64,000 nt of DNA from Nocardioides scoriae (lineage in GTDB: Bacteria > Actinomycetota > Actinomycetes > Propionibacteriales > Nocardioidaceae). The stretch lies in contig NZ_LT629757.1 of assembly GCF_900104965.1 (NCBI RefSeq), forward strand, positions 682,001 through 746,000. Reading direction: 5' to 3'. Position 1 is the stretch's first letter; each line of letters opens with the position of its first letter. A program made the translations under genes and the position numbers. Under the pieces are notes generated by a model. It saw only the letters and a program-made list of their open reading frames with translations, was not told the DNA's origin and made no database searches. This document shows, one piece after another, positions 44,951-52,444 of the stretch.

Positions 44951-45994
44951 TCACTGGCGGTAGACCGAGACCTCGCTGGCCTTGACGACGAAGTGGGCCC
45001 GCACCCCGGGCGCCAGGTCGAGCTCGGCCACGGCCGCGGGCGTGACGTCGGCGCTCGCCAGCGCGGCCCGCACCCGGACCTGGTCGCCGATGGGCTCGAG
45101 CTCGGTGACGGTCACCTCGACGACGTTGCGGGGCGACCCCTCGGGCGGGGTCCGGAAGATCGCCACCGCGCTGGGCCGGAAGACGGCCACGACCGCGTCA
45201 CCCTCCGCGAGCGGCTCGTGGGGGTGGCCCTCCACCCGGGTGCCGTCCTCCCGCACCACGGTGTGGCCCTGCCAGCGACCCCGGACCATGTTGAGCCCCG
45301 CGATCCGGGCCGCGAAGGCGCTGCGCGGGCGCGAGAGGACCTGGGCCGTGGGGCCGTCCTCGACGACCCGCCCGGCCTCCAGCACCACCGCCCGGTCGGC
45401 CAGCAGCAGCGCGTCGAGCACGTCGTGGGTCACGACCACCGCGGAGCGACCCGCGAGCACGTCGCGCAGCACCTGGCGCAGGGCCGGGGCGACGTCGACG
45501 TCGAGGGCGGCCATCGGCTCGTCGAGCAGCAGCAGGCGGGGGTCGGCGGCCAGCGCGCGGGCGACGGCGATCCGCTGCGCCTGGCCGCCGGAGAGCTGGG
45601 CGGGGCGGCGGGCGGCGTACGCCTCGGCGTCGACGCGTCGCAGCCAGGACCGGGCGGCGTCGCGGCTCTCGGCGCGCGAGCGCCCCTGGCTGCGGGGGCC
45701 GAACGCGACGTTGTCGAGCGCGCTCAGGTGGGGGAACAGCAGCGGCTCCTGGGCCAGCAGCGCGACCCCGCGGCGGTGGGGCTCGGTCCAGGTGCGTCGG
45801 GCCGTGTCGAACAGGGTGCGGCCGTCGAGGGTCGCCGCGCCCGTGTCGGCGTGCACGAGCCCGGCGACCAGGCCCAGCGCCGTCGACTTCCCGCTGCCGT
45901 TGGGCCCGAGCAGGGCCACGACCTCGCCGTCGCCCACGGAGAGCGAGACGTCGAGGTCCCGCTCGGCGACGGTGGCGGCGAGCTCCAGGCTCAC
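44951..45994 (-). CDS. modC: Molybdate ABC transporter ATP-binding protein
   Basis: 347 aa. Walker [15 protein letters not shown]-loop in [12 protein letters not shown], signature [15 protein letters not shown], Walker [13 protein letters not shown], followed by a TOBE-like C-terminal domain from about 265 ([16 protein letters not shown]...). It powers molybdate import with ModB. GTG 45994 overlaps the modB stop. Confidence 0.92.
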   Translation of the reverse strand: MSLELAATVAERDLDVSLSVGDGEVVALLGPNGSGKSTALGLVAGLVHADTGAATLDGRTLFDTARRTWTEPHRRGVALLAQEPLLFPHLSALDNVAFGPRSQGRSRAESRDAARSWLRRVDAEAYAARRPAQLSGGQAQRIAVARALAADPRLLLLDEPMAALDVDVAPALRQVLRDVLAGRSAVVVTHDVLDALLLADRAVVLEAGRVVEDGPTAQVLSRPRSAFAARIAGLNMVRGRWQGHTVVREDGTRVEGHPHEPLAEGDAVVAVFRPSAVAIFRTPPEGSPRNVVEVTVTELEPIGDQVRVRAALASADVTPAAVAELDLAPGVRAHFVVKASEVSVYRQ

Positions 45995-46779
45995 AGGTTG
46001 CCCCGGCCCCGGGCCAGGCCGATGACCAGGACGGCCACGACCACGAGCACCAGCGACAGCGCCACGGCCGCGTCCGGGTCGGTCTCGCGCTGGAGGTAGA
46101 TCTCCAGCGGCAAGGTGCGGGTCACGCCCTGCAGGCTGCCGGCGAAGGTGATGGTCGCGCCGAACTCGCCCAGCGCCCGGGCGAAGGCCAGCACCGCGCC
46201 CGACACCAGCCCCGGCAGCACCAGCGGCAGGGTCACCCGCCGGAACACCGTCGACGGGGTGGCGCCCAGGGTCGAGGCCACCGCCTCGTAGCGCCCGCCC
46301 GCCGTGCGCAGCGCGCCCTCGAGGCTGACGACGAGGAACGGCAGCGCGACGAAGGTCTGGGCCATCACGACCGCCGTGGTCGAGAACGCGATCTGCAGCC
46401 CGAGCACGTCGATCGTCTCGCCGAGCAGCCCGCGCCGGCCGAAGGTGTAGAGCAGGGCGATGCCGCCCACCACCGGCGGCAGCACGAGGGGGAGCAGCAC
46501 GAGGGAGCGCACCAGTTGCTGGCCGCGGAACTCGGTGCGCGCCAGCACCATCGCCATCGGCACCCCGAGGACCACGCACAGCAGGGTGCTGGTCGCCGAG
46601 GTCCGCAGGCTCAGCAGCAGCGCCGCCACCGACGACTCGGAGGTGACCAGCCCGACGAACCCGCCGACGTCGACGCGGGTGAGCATCGCCACCAGCGGCA
46701 GCACGACGAACGCGCCGCCCACCGCCGCCGGCGCGAAGACCCAGGTGGGCAGCCCGACCTGGCGGGTGGCGCGTGGCAT
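45991..46779 (-). CDS. modB: Molybdate ABC transporter permease
   Basis: 262 aa with six membrane segments. The EAA loop reads [28 protein letters not shown], the coupling site for ModC. The ATG at 46779 gives [15 protein letters not shown] before TM1; the reading frame extends 29 codons further upstream with low-complexity Ser/Pro residues and is less likely. It lies 19 bp after modA and overlaps modC by 4 bp. Confidence 0.92.
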   Translation of the reverse strand: MPRATRQVGLPTWVFAPAAVGGAFVVLPLVAMLTRVDVGGFVGLVTSESSVAALLLSLRTSATSTLLCVVLGVPMAMVLARTEFRGQQLVRSLVLLPLVLPPVVGGIALLYTFGRRGLLGETIDVLGLQIAFSTTAVVMAQTFVALPFLVVSLEGALRTAGGRYEAVASTLGATPSTVFRRVTLPLVLPGLVSGAVLAFARALGEFGATITFAGSLQGVTRTLPLEIYLQRETDPDAAVALSLVLVVVAVLVIGLARGRGNL

Positions 46780-46798
46780 GCGGGGCGACGTCCTCCGG

Positions 46799-47593
46799 TC
46801 AGGGCTTGCCGAAGCCGGCGTCGGCGAGGACCTGCTGGCCCTCGGTGCCGGTGACGAAGTCGACAAACCGGCTGGCCAGGTCGCCCGCCTTGCTGTCAGT
46901 GAGCGCGGCGATCGGGTAGGTGTTCACGGCGTCGTCGGACTCCGGGAACGTGATGCCCTCGACCGCCTCGCCCGCCCCCTGGACGTCGGTGACGTAGACC
47001 AGGCCGGCGTCGGCCTCCCCGGTCTCCACCTTGTTGAGCACGTCGGTCACCGACTGCTCCTCGCTGACGGGGGAGATGTCGATGCCGGCGGCCTCCTCGA
47101 CCTTCGCCGCCGCGGCACCGCACGGCACCTCGGGGGCGCACAGCACGACCTTGGTCCCGCTCGCGGTGAGGTCGTCGAGGGAGGAGATGCCGGCCGGGTT
47201 GTCCGGCGGCACCGCGATCTCGAGCGTGTTGGTCGCGAAGTCGACCGGGTCCCCGTCGACGAGGTCGTCCCCGGTGGCCTTGTCCATGTTGGCGGTGTCG
47301 GCCGAGGCGAAGACGTCGGCCGGTGCGCCCTGCTGGATCTGGGCGACCAGGTCGGAGGAGCCGCCGAAGCTGAACTTCACGCTCACGCCGTCGTTCCGGG
47401 CCTCGAACTGCTTCCCGATCTCGGTGAAGGTGTCGGTGAGCGACGCCGCGGCGTACACGGTGAGGGTGGTGGTGCCCGAGCCGCTGTCGCCCGTGTCGCC
47501 CGAGTCGGCGGAGCTGCCGGAGTCGCTGGATCCGCACGCGGCGCTCGTGCACACCAGCAGGGCTGCCGCTGCGGCACCGATCATTCGCTTCAT
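46799..47593 (-). CDS. modA: Molybdate-binding lipoprotein
   Basis: 264 aa. Lipoprotein signal peptide [20 protein letters not shown] with the lipidated Cys20, then an acidic Ser/Gly/Asp linker and the mature domain: [20 protein letters not shown] is the typical start of a ModA fold and [26 protein letters not shown] holds oxyanion-binding residues. It captures molybdate (or tungstate) outside the membrane for ModBC. The ATG overlaps the stop of the regulator gene. Confidence 0.93.
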   Translation of the reverse strand: MKRMIGAAAAALLVCTSAACGSSDSGSSADSGDTGDSGSGTTTLTVYAAASLTDTFTEIGKQFEARNDGVSVKFSFGGSSDLVAQIQQGAPADVFASADTANMDKATGDDLVDGDPVDFATNTLEIAVPPDNPAGISSLDDLTASGTKVVLCAPEVPCGAAAAKVEEAAGIDISPVSEEQSVTDVLNKVETGEADAGLVYVTDVQGAGEAVEGITFPESDDAVNTYPIAALTDSKAGDLASRFVDFVTGTEGQQVLADAGFGKP

Positions 47594-47994
47594 GACGCTC
47601 CCTCGGGGGTCTCGATGATGACGGTCGTCGACTTGACGACCGCGACGGCCACGGAGCCCAGCTGCAGGTCGAGGTCGTCGACCGCCTCGCTGGACATCAG
47701 CGACACGACCCGGAACGGGCCGCACTGCAGCTCGACCTGGGCCATGACGGTGTCGCGCTTGATGTCGGTGACCAGGCCGACGAAGCGGTTGCGCGCCGAG
47801 CTGTGCACGCCCAGCGGGTCGGGGCTCGTCGTCGACTGCTCCCGGGCGAACCGGGCCAGCTCGTAGCCGTCGATGACCTTGCGGCCCGCCCCGTCGCTCG
47901 TCGCCGGCAGCGTGCCGGCCTCGACCAGCCGTCGCACGGTGTCGTCGCTGACGCCGAGGAACACCGCGGCGTCCCTGATCCTCATGTGCGGCAC
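47590..47994 (-). CDS. HTH plus TOBE molybdate-responsive protein heading the mod operon
   Basis: 134 aa. N-terminal excisionase/MerR-like helix-turn-helix (DAAVFLGVSDDTVRRLVEAGTL), then a single TOBE/mop domain (about 65-130, SARNRFVGLVTDIKRDTVMAQVELQCG). It probably senses molybdate and controls modABC, whose first gene it overlaps by 4 bp. GTG 47994 is preferred because TAGTGT lies 7 nt upstream, as in other leaderless genes here; ATG 47985 is an alternative start 3 codons later. Confidence 0.82.
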   Translation of the reverse strand: MPHMRIRDAAVFLGVSDDTVRRLVEAGTLPATSDGAGRKVIDGYELARFAREQSTTSPDPLGVHSSARNRFVGLVTDIKRDTVMAQVELQCGPFRVVSLMSSEAVDDLDLQLGSVAVAVVKSTTVIIETPEGAS

Positions 47995-48075
47995 GGACAG
48001 GACACTAGTGCAGCATCCGCGGTCGTTGTCCACCCCTCTGTCCGCTCCTGCCCCCTCGATCCCGTCGTACGACGG

Positions 48076-48173
48076 CGCAGACGCGCGGACACAAGTTCTG
48101 CGAGGGGTCCGGATCGCCCCGGTCTGAGGGGACGAATCGGTCCCGACGCGAGACTTGTGTCCGCGCGTCTGCG
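48076..48173. repeat. Inverted-repeat element copy 3
   Basis: Arms CGCAGACGCGCGGACACAAG (from 48076) and its exact complement (ending 48173) form a 21-bp perfect inverted repeat around 56 bases. The best-conserved copy of the three; it lies in the intergenic region upstream of the mod operon. Confidence 0.88.
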
Positions 48174-48188
48174 AGGTACGCCGAGGGG

Positions 48189-48344
48189 TTACGCCGGCTG
48201 CGGCTCGCCGCTCGGGACGGTGCTCGGGTCGGGCACCGGCTGGGTCGCCGGGTCGGTGTCGGGCGCCACGCCGGGGTCCTCGCCCGGCTGGATGATCGGC
48301 TGCTGGCTCGGGTCCTGGACGGGTTCTGCGGGTGTGGTGGTCAT
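48189..48344 (-). CDS. Small proline-rich acidic protein
   Basis: 51 aa from ATG 48344 to a TAA stop. Composition is Pro, Asp, Gln, Glu and Thr with repeated DPS, DP and QP pairs (for example GEDPGVAPDTDPATQPVPDP). No ribosome site is obvious. It would be disordered; no function can be proposed. Supported by an uninterrupted frame with G/C-rich third positions, but a shadow of non-coding sequence cannot be excluded. Confidence 0.4.
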   Translation of the reverse strand: MTTTPAEPVQDPSQQPIIQPGEDPGVAPDTDPATQPVPDPSTVPSGEPQPA

Positions 48345-48605
48345 GGGGGTGCCGTACCCCGTGGCGGGTCCGGTCCTCCATCGGCCGGCGTGTCGGACGT
48401 ACGGGTGGTCGGCGGCCGCCGCGCAAGCCGTCCGCGCCGGCGGGCTAGTCCGACGGTGGTGCGCGGTGGCGGGAGTCCGTCACAAGTAGTTGAATCGTCA
48501 GCAGGCGGCACACCGCGCATCGACCCCCGTCCCGCGCGGTGTGCCGTCACCAGGCCGAGCCCGTAGCCGGCCCCGCGGGTGCCTCCGCGGCTAGGGTCGG
48601 TCGGC
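48345..48605. other. Divergent intergenic region with strong hairpin
   Basis: Between the small proline-rich gene and the methyltransferase gene. It contains a 13-bp perfect stem CGGCACACCGCGC / GCGCGGTGTGCCG at 48506-48546 with a 15-nt loop, and TAGGGT at 48592-48597, 8 nt before the methyltransferase ATG. I see no gene in it. Confidence 0.6.
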
Positions 48606-49418
48606 ATGGGTGACTTCCGCCGCCGCGTGGCCAGCAGCAGGTTCGCCCGAGCAGCGGCCCTTCCGACCCGCATCCGTGTCGTGGGACGCCACGACCTCGG
48701 CGTGCTGACCGACTCGGCCCGGTGGCTGACCCGGTCGCGCGAGCACACCAACTTCACCTACGACCTGCAGCCGCTGAACCGCGAGCACCTCTCGTGGTGG
48801 GTGGCAGGAGTCGCGGACGTGCCCGTCGACGAGGTCCGCTCCTACGTCCGCGAGCTGGAGGAGGACGACGACCTCGTGCGGCACGTCCGGACGATGACGC
48901 AGGAGAGCGACCGCCGCGGCCTCGCCGACAGCGAGGTCAGGTTCGGTCGCAGGCTCGGCTGGTACGCCCTCGTCCGCGCCACGAGGCCGAACCACGTCGT
49001 CGAGACCGGGACGGACAAGGGGTTGGGATCGGTGGTGCTCGCGGCGGCGCTGCTGCGCAACGGCACCGGTCGACTGACCACCATCGACGTCAATGCCGAG
49101 TCCGGCTACCTGGTCACGGACCGGTACGCGGGGGTGGTGGAGCGGAGGTTGGGCGACAGCCTCGCGCTGCTGGGCGAGGAGTCGTCGCCCGTCGACCTGT
49201 TCCTGCACGACAGCCTGCACACCCGCGCTCACGAGCTCGCCGAGCTGGCGGCGGTCGAGCCCCGGCTGGCGCCGGGGGCGCTCGTGCTCAGCGACAACGC
49301 CCACGCGACCGACGCCCTGATGACCTGGGCCGAGCAGCGCGGGCGGTCCTTCTCCTACTGGCAGGAGCGGCCCGACCGTCACTGGTATCCCGGCTGCGGC
49401 ATCGGCCTGGCGCGCTAG
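48606..49418 (+). CDS. Class I SAM-dependent methyltransferase-like protein
   Basis: 270 aa. HVVETGTDKGLGSVVLAAALL (about 140-160) corresponds to the SAM-binding motif I of the TylF/CmcI and O-methyltransferase group (E/DxGxxxGxG-like), RLTTIDVNAES is motif II, and LFLHDSLHTRAHELAEL carries the metal/substrate Asp and His. The N-terminal 75 residues are helical and basic. Substrate unknown. TAGGGT 8 nt upstream suggests a leaderless mRNA. Confidence 0.75.
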   Translation: MGDFRRRVASSRFARAAALPTRIRVVGRHDLGVLTDSARWLTRSREHTNFTYDLQPLNREHLSWWVAGVADVPVDEVRSYVRELEEDDDLVRHVRTMTQESDRRGLADSEVRFGRRLGWYALVRATRPNHVVETGTDKGLGSVVLAAALLRNGTGRLTTIDVNAESGYLVTDRYAGVVERRLGDSLALLGEESSPVDLFLHDSLHTRAHELAELAAVEPRLAPGALVLSDNAHATDALMTWAEQRGRSFSYWQERPDRHWYPGCGIGLAR

Positions 49419-49681
49419 CCCTCCGACGGCGCGCCCCGGGGCCGCTGCGCGCGCCGCGTGTCCGGGTCGTGGGCGCGCGGGTCGTCGGACCGGAGCCTGC
49501 TGCTCGGGACGGTCACCACGTGGGTCGTGGAGTCGGGCAGGGTGTAGTCGATGTGCGCCCACCAGGTGTCGGCCCGCCGGATCCACGCGCGCAGCTCGCC
49601 GGAGTACCAGGCGTCTCCCATGCAGACCTCGACCGCCGGGCGCTCTCCCGCCCGGTATCCCTCGTAGTCCCGCGTGACCAT
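49415..49681 (-). CDS. Hypothetical small protein
   Basis: 88 aa. Aromatic beta-rich core AVEVCMGDAWYSGELRAWIRRADTWWAHIDYTLPD resembles small actinobacterial proteins that fold as an SH3-like barrel; function unknown. The C-terminal 25 residues are Arg/Pro/Asp-rich. Its stop overlaps that of the convergent methyltransferase gene. Confidence 0.65.
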   Translation of the reverse strand: MVTRDYEGYRAGERPAVEVCMGDAWYSGELRAWIRRADTWWAHIDYTLPDSTTHVVTVPSSRLRSDDPRAHDPDTRRAQRPRGAPSEG

Positions 49682-50039
49682 GCTGGAGTATGCCCGAAAT
49701 GGGCAGTTCCAACCTTTCTGAGGTCTTCATCCCGACGCCGCAGCGCTGGCGGCGCCTCCCCGAGCGCACCCGGGGTGCCCGGCCGCTGCAGCGACGGGCG
49801 GCGGGGCTCTCGACGGCAGGGGTGGCGGGATCTCCTCCTGTGGGTGCACGACGCGGCGGGCGTCGGACCGGGAGGCAGCGGACGCGGGCAGGTGGGCGTG
49901 GCCGGTCTGACGGTCATCGCGCTGGTCGCTGCGGGGCCGGTCCTGCTCGTCGGGCTGGTCGTCCGGCTGGTCCTGAGCTCCTGGGGAGCGTCGGCCGCAC
50001 CGGTCGCCGGGGCGGGGGAGCGGTCTGCGGGACGCAGCA
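49682..50039. other. Region without a convincing gene
   Basis: Upstream of the 88-aa gene and downstream of the tRNA cluster. A plus-strand frame (GTG 49844 to 50104) with a hydrophobic stretch exists but runs through the terminator and into the antisense of tRNA-Val, so I do not call it. Otherwise I see nothing in it. Confidence 0.5.
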
Positions 50040-50074
50040 AGGCCCCGCCTCCCAGGTGCTGGGTGACGGGGCCT
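50040..50074 (-). terminator. Terminator of the tRNA cluster
   Basis: AGGCCCCG / CGGGGCCT inverted repeat with a 19-nt loop, 12 nt beyond the 3' end of tRNA-Val. In the minus-strand reading it is followed by TTGCTG. Confidence 0.7.
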
Positions 50075-50085
50075 GACCTGCTTGG

Positions 50086-50157
50086 TGGGCGATACTGGGT
50101 TTGAACCAGTGACCTCTTCCGTGTCAAGGAAGCGCGCTACCACTGCGCCAATCGCCC
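50086..50157 (-). tRNA. tRNA-Val (anticodon GAC)
   Basis: 72 nt. Acceptor GGGCGAT pairs with ATCGCCC, discriminator A; anticodon stem CTTCC/GGAAG encloses TTGACAC with anticodon GAC; T-loop GGTTCAAACC. CCA is not encoded. Last of three minus-strand tRNAs. Confidence 0.95.
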
Positions 50158-50175
50158 GGGGTGGTGCTGTTCTCG

Positions 50176-50246
50176 AGGTGGGTACGGGATTCGAACCCGT
50201 GTTCACGGATTTGCAGTCCGTTGCCTCGCCTCTCGGCCAACCCACC
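50176..50246 (-). tRNA. tRNA-Cys (anticodon GCA)
   Basis: 71 nt. Acceptor GGTGGGT pairs with ACCCACC, discriminator T; anticodon stem ACGGA/TCCGT encloses CTGCAAA with anticodon GCA; T-loop GGTTCGAATCC. CCA is not encoded. Confidence 0.95.
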
Positions 50247-50284
50247 ATGCTGCATGGGGTTCCCGGCAGACGGGGTTCCCTCAG

Positions 50285-50357
50285 AGCGGACGACGAGGCT
50301 CGAACTCGCGACCTCAACCTTGGCAAGGTTGCGCTCTACCAACTGAGCTACGTCCGC
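50285..50357 (-). tRNA. tRNA-Gly (anticodon GCC)
   Basis: 73 nt. Acceptor GCGGACG pairs with CGTCCGC, discriminator T; anticodon stem CAACC/GGTTG encloses TTGCCAA with anticodon GCC; T-loop AGTTCGAGCC. First of the three cotranscribed tRNAs. Confidence 0.95.
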
Positions 50358-50363
50358 TTGCGA

Positions 50364-50392
50364 TCCGTAGGTTTCCCTGCGGTGCGGTCGAA
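50364..50392 (-). promoter_or_regulatory. Promoter of the tRNA-Gly-Cys-Val cluster
   Basis: On the minus strand TTCGAC (-35), 17 bp, TACGGA (-10), ending 7 nt before tRNA-Gly. Good sigma-70-like spacing in a sequence otherwise without gene signals. Confidence 0.65.
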
Positions 50393-50528
50393 ACATTAGC
50401 GGAACACCTCCGGGGCGCAAAATCGGGGGGTACCTCAGCGTGACAACGCCACCGATCGGGGCATTTCGGGCCGTGCGTCCCGGTCTGTCGCCGCAGGTCA
50501 GGGACGGGTACGCCACTAGGGTCGGCGC

Positions 50529-51353
50529 ATGCAGGTGTGGGTCAACGGTCAGCTCCTCGACGATCCGACGGCGCCGGCGGTGGTCGTCTCCGACCACGGG
50601 CTGACCGTGGGGGACGGGGTCTTCGAGGCGGTCAAGGTCGTCGGGGGAGTGCCCTTCGCGCTCACCCGCCACCTGGAGCGCCTGCTGCGCTCCGCCGAGG
50701 CGCTGGGGCTGCCCGCCCCCGACCTCGACGACGTGCGCCGCGGGGTGGCGGCCGTGCTGGACCCCGAGCCGCTGGCGCTCGGCCGGCTGCGGATCACCTT
50801 CACCGGCGGTCCGGCACCCCTGGGGTCCGGTCGCGGGGCGGCCGCTCCCACGCTCGTCGTCGTGGCCGCCGCCATGGACCCCGCTCCCGCGACGACGGCG
50901 CTGCACCTGGTCCCGTGGCCCCGCAACGAGCGGGGGGCGCTCGCCGGCGTCAAGTCCACGTCGTACGCCGAGAACGTGGTCGCCCTCGCCGAGGCCCAGC
51001 GCCACGACGCGACCGAGGCGCTGTTCGCCAACCTCGCCGGGCACGTCTGCGAGGGGACGGGCTCCAACATCGGCTACGTCGTCGACGGGCAGGTCCGCAC
51101 GCCCACCCTCGGCTCGGGCTGCCTGGCGGGCGTGACCCGCGGGCTGCTGCTGGAGTGGGCCCCCGACGTCGTCGAGGTCGACGAGCCGGTGGAGGTGCTC
51201 GACCGGGCCGAGGAGATCTTCCTGATGTCCACGACCCGCGACGTCCAGGGCGTGCGCCGCTACGGCGAGCGCGACCTCGAGGCCCCCGGGCCGGTCACGC
51301 GGGCCCTGCAGCGCACCTGGACCGCGCGCGAGGCCGAGCAGGCCGACCCCTGA
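50529..51353 (+). CDS. pabC: Aminodeoxychorismate lyase-like PLP enzyme (fold type IV)
   Basis: 274 aa. Fold-type IV aminotransferase: MQVWVNGQLLDDP start, GDGVFEAVKV, catalytic PLP lysine in LAGVKSTSYAENVVAL (about Lys141), EALFANLAGHVCEGTGSNIGYV and the C-terminal EIFLMSTTRDVQGV. It most likely releases pyruvate from aminodeoxychorismate to give p-aminobenzoate for folate; a D-amino acid or branched-chain aminotransferase activity is the alternative. TAGGGT at 50517-50522, 6 nt before the ATG, suggests a leaderless transcript. Confidence 0.82.
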   Translation: MQVWVNGQLLDDPTAPAVVVSDHGLTVGDGVFEAVKVVGGVPFALTRHLERLLRSAEALGLPAPDLDDVRRGVAAVLDPEPLALGRLRITFTGGPAPLGSGRGAAAPTLVVVAAAMDPAPATTALHLVPWPRNERGALAGVKSTSYAENVVALAEAQRHDATEALFANLAGHVCEGTGSNIGYVVDGQVRTPTLGSGCLAGVTRGLLLEWAPDVVEVDEPVEVLDRAEEIFLMSTTRDVQGVRRYGERDLEAPGPVTRALQRTWTAREAEQADP

Positions 51354-51401
51354 GCCGCGACCCCCTGGACGACCGGGTCCCGGACCCCGGGGGGACGACG
51401 A

Positions 51402-51430
51402 ACGGCACGACGCCTGGGGCGTCGTGCCGT
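51402..51430. terminator. Hairpin downstream of pabC-like gene
   Basis: Perfect 13-bp stem ACGGCACGACGCC / GGCGTCGTGCCGT with a 3-nt loop in the 122-bp convergent gap between pabC and ssg. Probably terminates pabC. Confidence 0.75.
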
Positions 51431-51446
51431 CCGGTGGAGCGAAGGG

Positions 51447-51472
51447 AGCGGGCCGACCGGGGTCGGCCCGCT
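51447..51472. terminator. Hairpin downstream of ssgA-like gene
   Basis: 11-bp stem AGCGGGCCGAC / GTCGGCCCGCT with loop CGGG, 3 bp from the ssgA-like stop codon. A second hairpin in the same convergent gap, probably acting on the minus-strand gene. Confidence 0.7.
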
Positions 51473-51475
51473 GCG

Positions 51476-51901
51476 TCAGCTGGCGAGGATGCGGGCCAGC
51501 TCGGAGTCGAAGTCGACGAACGCGCTCTCCTGGCCGTCCGGCACGGAGGCGAGCATCCGGTTGACGAACTGGTTGACCGCGCGGCTGCTGGCCTGCACGA
51601 GCAGCTCGCCGTCGGGGGAGCAGAGCTCGACGATGACGACCGCGGAACCGTTGGAGCTGAGGCAGGGCCACACGTGGACGTCGCCGTCACCGGTGGGCTC
51701 GTAGAGACCCTCGACCAGCAGCTCGCGACCGAAGGTCCAGTGGACCTCCTGGGCACCGGTGCGGAACACCATGGTCACCGCGAACGGGTCGGCCGGGTCG
51801 AAGACCAGGTCGGCCTCGAGCTCGGTCGTGTCCCCCTGCGGGTCGACGAACTCGAGCGCGACGCTCTCGGTGATGATCTGAGCGGTCTTGGTCTGCTTCA
51901 T
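51476..51901 (-). CDS. SsgA-family (SsgA/B-like) sporulation and cell-division regulator
   Basis: 141 aa, family length. Visible family pattern: VFDPADPFAVTMVFRTGAQEVHWTFGRELLVEGLYEPTGDGDVHVWP, then LCSPDGELLVQASSRAVNQFVNRM and DFDSELARIL. In Streptomyces such proteins direct FtsZ positioning and sporulation septation. In unicellular or rod-coccus actinobacteria a single copy is common, and its role is probably in division. ATG 51901 gives MKQTKTAQIITE; an in-frame ATG at 51931 with a similar GGGG site is an alternative. Three TGGTCTA repeats lie upstream. Confidence 0.88.
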   Translation of the reverse strand: MKQTKTAQIITESVALEFVDPQGDTTELEADLVFDPADPFAVTMVFRTGAQEVHWTFGRELLVEGLYEPTGDGDVHVWPCLSSNGSAVVIVELCSPDGELLVQASSRAVNQFVNRMLASVPDGQESAFVDFDSELARILAS

Positions 51902-51931
51902 CTTGGTCCCCTTGGTCGATGAGGGCTCCAT

Positions 51932-52263
51932 CCGTGGTGCCCCTTCGCGCCCTCCACGCGATGAGAGAACTGTGCCGACTTCCGAGCCTCGTCGGCAGTC
52001 GAACTCCCGATATATCCGTTTTGTCCCCCTAGTGGTCTACACGTTTTCCCCTACTGGTCTAAGTTCGTAGTGCATTGGTCTAGTCAGGTGGAACAGGAGA
52101 CTGGCGGTCTCGTAAATAGGGCGTTACGGACGAGGTGGGGCAAGCTTCGCCGAACGTGTCGGTGACACCCCGTTCGTGAGTGCCCCTGCAGGTGCGATAG
52201 CGTGTGCGGCGCAGCGGCTCCGGCGGCTGCACCGTCGTGCGGCTCGTGAGAGCCGACCGTGAC
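51932..52263. other. Intergenic region upstream of ssg and tRNA-Val
   Basis: No gene is supported. Contains three TGGTCTA direct repeats (52033, 52055, 52076), AT-rich TATATC-like sequence (about 52009-52020) for ssg transcription, and a small CGGCTC-GTGA-GAGCCG hairpin (52238-52253) just before tRNA-Val. Confidence 0.6.
52033..52082. promoter_or_regulatory. Three TGGTCTA direct repeats at helical spacing
   Basis: TGGTCTA occurs at 52033-52039, 52055-52061 and 52076-52082, spacing 22 and 21 bp, preceded each time by A and one variable base. This is two DNA turns apart, as expected for a protein binding side by side on one face. On the minus strand they read TAGACCA, 130-180 bp upstream of the ssgA-like start. 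Confidence 0.5.
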
Positions 52264-52335
52264 GGGCGATTGGCGCAGTGGTAGCGCGCTTCGTTCACAC
52301 CGAAGAGGTCACTGGTTCGAACCCAGTATCGCCCA
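52264..52335 (+). tRNA. tRNA-Val (anticodon CAC)
   Basis: 72 nt. Identical in 68 of 72 positions to tRNA-Val(GAC) on the opposite strand 2.1 kb away; differences are the anticodon (TTCACAC loop, CAC), one compensated stem pair and one T-loop base. Acceptor GGGCGAT / ATCGCCC, discriminator A. Confidence 0.95.
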
Positions 52336-52444
52336 CCCAGACTTCCTCCCCGGCTCTGCTCGGGCCCGCTGTCCGGTGGGAAAGCAGTGGCAGGTCGCCG
52401 ATACGATCCTCGGGTCCCGTACGCCGCCTGCCCCAGGAGCTGTT

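Noticed and set aside
49844-50104. Plus-strand gene for a small membrane protein
   Set aside because: It has one hydrophobic stretch, but it lacks a ribosome site and runs through a terminator hairpin into tRNA-Val antisense.
52336-52444. T-box or threonine attenuator upstream of thrS
   Set aside because: The leader from the TACGAT promoter is only about 30 nt and has no stem-loop or T-box sequence.
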